Origin: Sphingobacterium thalpophilum
GTDB lineage: Bacteria > Bacteroidota > Bacteroidia > Sphingobacteriales > Sphingobacteriaceae
DNA: 64,000 bases
Reading direction: 5' to 3'
Assembly (NCBI RefSeq): GCF_901482695.1
Contig: NZ_LR590484.1
Coordinates: 1,984,001 to 2,048,000 of the forward strand
Both the position numbers and the translations under genes were made by a program. Below the pieces are notes generated by a model that worked only from the letters and a program-made list of their open reading frames with translations, was not told where the DNA came from and did no database searches. Shown piece by piece: positions 63,070-64,000 of the stretch (positions are counted from its first letter, which is position 1; every line of letters begins with the position of its first letter).

Positions 63070-63918
63070 ATGGCATTAAATCTAACAGTAGACATCGATA
63101 AGGACTCCGGCTTTTGCTTTGGGGTTGTATACGCCATTGATATGGCGGAAGAGATTTTGGAAGAAGACGGATATCTCTATTGTTTAGGCGATATTGTGCA
63201 TAACGACGAGGAAGTAGCACGCCTGAAAGCCAAAGGCTTACGGATTATCGATCATGCTGCTCTGCCCGATTTGAAAAATGAAAAAGTGCTGATCCGCGCT
63301 CACGGCGAAGCTCCGGAAACGTACCGTATTGCGTTAGAAAACAATATTACCTTAATCGACGCTTCCTGCCCCGTCGTACTGAAACTGCAAAACCGCATTA
63401 AAACTTCATATGATCAGGATGAAAAGATTTTGATTTTCGGGAAGCATGGGCATGCGGAAGTGATCGGCCTACAGGGGCAGACCAACAATGAAGCATTAGT
63501 TTTTCAGGATATTGCCGAACTGGATCAGGTTGAACTGCCGGCTTCTTTTACGCTGTATAGTCAAACTACGAAGAGCGTGGACAAATTCTACGCGATCAAA
63601 GACGAACTTATAAAACGTGGATACGAGGTGAAGGCTAATGATACCATATGTAGGCAAGTGTCCAACAGGTACGAAGATCTGGGTGCCTTTGCGAAGCAAT
63701 ATGACAAAGTTGTATTTGTCTCCGGCAAGAAATCGTCCAATGGAAAAGTTTTATTCGAAGTATGCCAGAAAGCCAATGCACAGAGCTACTTTATATCGGA
63801 TCCCGCCGAAATAGACCCCACTGTTTTTACTACCAATGACCGTATTGGCATCTGCGGTGCTACCTCGACTCCCATGTGGCTGATGAAAGAAGTCAAAGCT
63901 GCGCTGGAAGCTCTCTAG
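63070..63918 (+). CDS. ispH: 4-hydroxy-3-methylbut-2-enyl diphosphate reductase
   Basis: 282 residues. Last enzyme of the MEP isoprenoid pathway, an iron-sulfur protein. The three cluster cysteines are seen in SGFCFGVVYAIDMA, LIDASCPVVLKLQ and NDTICRQVSNRY-type position; RAHGEAPE, KHGHAEVIGLQGQ and ICGATSTPMWLM also match. SGFCFGV with an additional FICGAT-type end is normal for the short Bacteroidota form. Confidence 0.95.
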   Translation: MALNLTVDIDKDSGFCFGVVYAIDMAEEILEEDGYLYCLGDIVHNDEEVARLKAKGLRIIDHAALPDLKNEKVLIRAHGEAPETYRIALENNITLIDASCPVVLKLQNRIKTSYDQDEKILIFGKHGHAEVIGLQGQTNNEALVFQDIAELDQVELPASFTLYSQTTKSVDKFYAIKDELIKRGYEVKANDTICRQVSNRYEDLGAFAKQYDKVVFVSGKKSSNGKVLFEVCQKANAQSYFISDPAEIDPTVFTTNDRIGICGATSTPMWLMKEVKAALEAL

Positions 63919-63982
63919 CGTCCTTGCCCGTCACAGATATTTCATATTATTCGCGTAGAATCCACAATACACGCTTTTTTGT

Positions 63983-63990
63983 TAATTTTG
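63983..63990 (+). promoter_or_regulatory. -7 element of gene at window end
   Basis: TAATTTTG, 5 bp before an ATG at 63996. Confidence 0.55.
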
Positions 63991-63995
63991 TAGTT

Positions 63996-64000
63996 ATGAG
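63996..64000 (+). CDS. Start of a further gene (only first bases visible)
   Basis: An ATG placed 5 bp after a perfect -7 box at the very end of the window. Nothing can be said about the product; coding status is inferred from promoter position alone. Confidence 0.35.

Overview
The window looks like a chromosome segment of a Bacteroidota bacterium, most likely a Sphingobacterium-like member of the Sphingobacteriaceae. This is inferred from Bacteroidota-type promoters (TTG, about 20 bp, then TAnnTTTG), absence of Shine-Dalgarno sites, and clade-typical families (DUF4293, DUF4369-thioredoxin, LUD protein behind FtsH, FKPRFK-repeat protein). No species-level claim is possible from sequence alone.

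Layout. 1-28442 is housekeeping backbone: a cut-off pectinesterase, murF, truA, an ABC exporter, a NeuD-like acyltransferase, DUF4293, ung, an Lrp regulator with a DUF6695-like partner, sufBCD, an MFS exporter with a possible Tyr-rich leader peptide, tRNA-Gly(GCC), a COG2509 flavoprotein, lemA and two TPM-domain genes, a TlpA-like thioredoxin, pfkA, a split DsbD pair, birA, rsfS, ftsH, a LUD protein and a rhomboid protease.

28436-40980 is an accessory island of about 12 kb bounded by a 276-bp direct repeat that appears perfect. The repeat is the junction of the rhomboid gene end and the comM 3' end, so comM stays intact on the right and a comM tail is left on the left. Inside are two lipoproteins, four paralogous LytS/YehU-type sensor kinases, only one intact LytTR response regulator, two wrecked response regulators, a methyltransferase, remnants of XRE, IS5 and FRG-type genes, and an IS3-family element with a frameshifted orfB. 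The kinases differ by whole heptads in the helix joining membrane and kinase domains. This four-sensor, one-regulator locus is the most interesting object in the window.

40708-64000 returns to backbone: comM, a YtxH/holin-like envelope trio, fcl, trmB, a DUF937 protein and trhO; then a leftward glycan cluster (DeoR regulator, flippase, VioA-like aminotransferase, NeuD-like acetyltransferase, WecF-like transferase, two glycosyltransferases, DUF3820). After that come a 13-copy GFKPRFK repeat protein, yebC, an epimerase-type threonine dehydrogenase, asd, an exported DUF1684-peptide deformylase fusion, ruvX, ybeY, ndk, ispH and the first codons of another gene.

Gene ends are tightly packed: four convergent pairs overlap by exactly 4 bp, and many others share hairpins able to terminate in both directions. 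Several promoters share an extended -7 sequence close to GCAATTTATCTAAGTTTG, and several genes start so close to their -7 element that leaderless mRNAs are likely.
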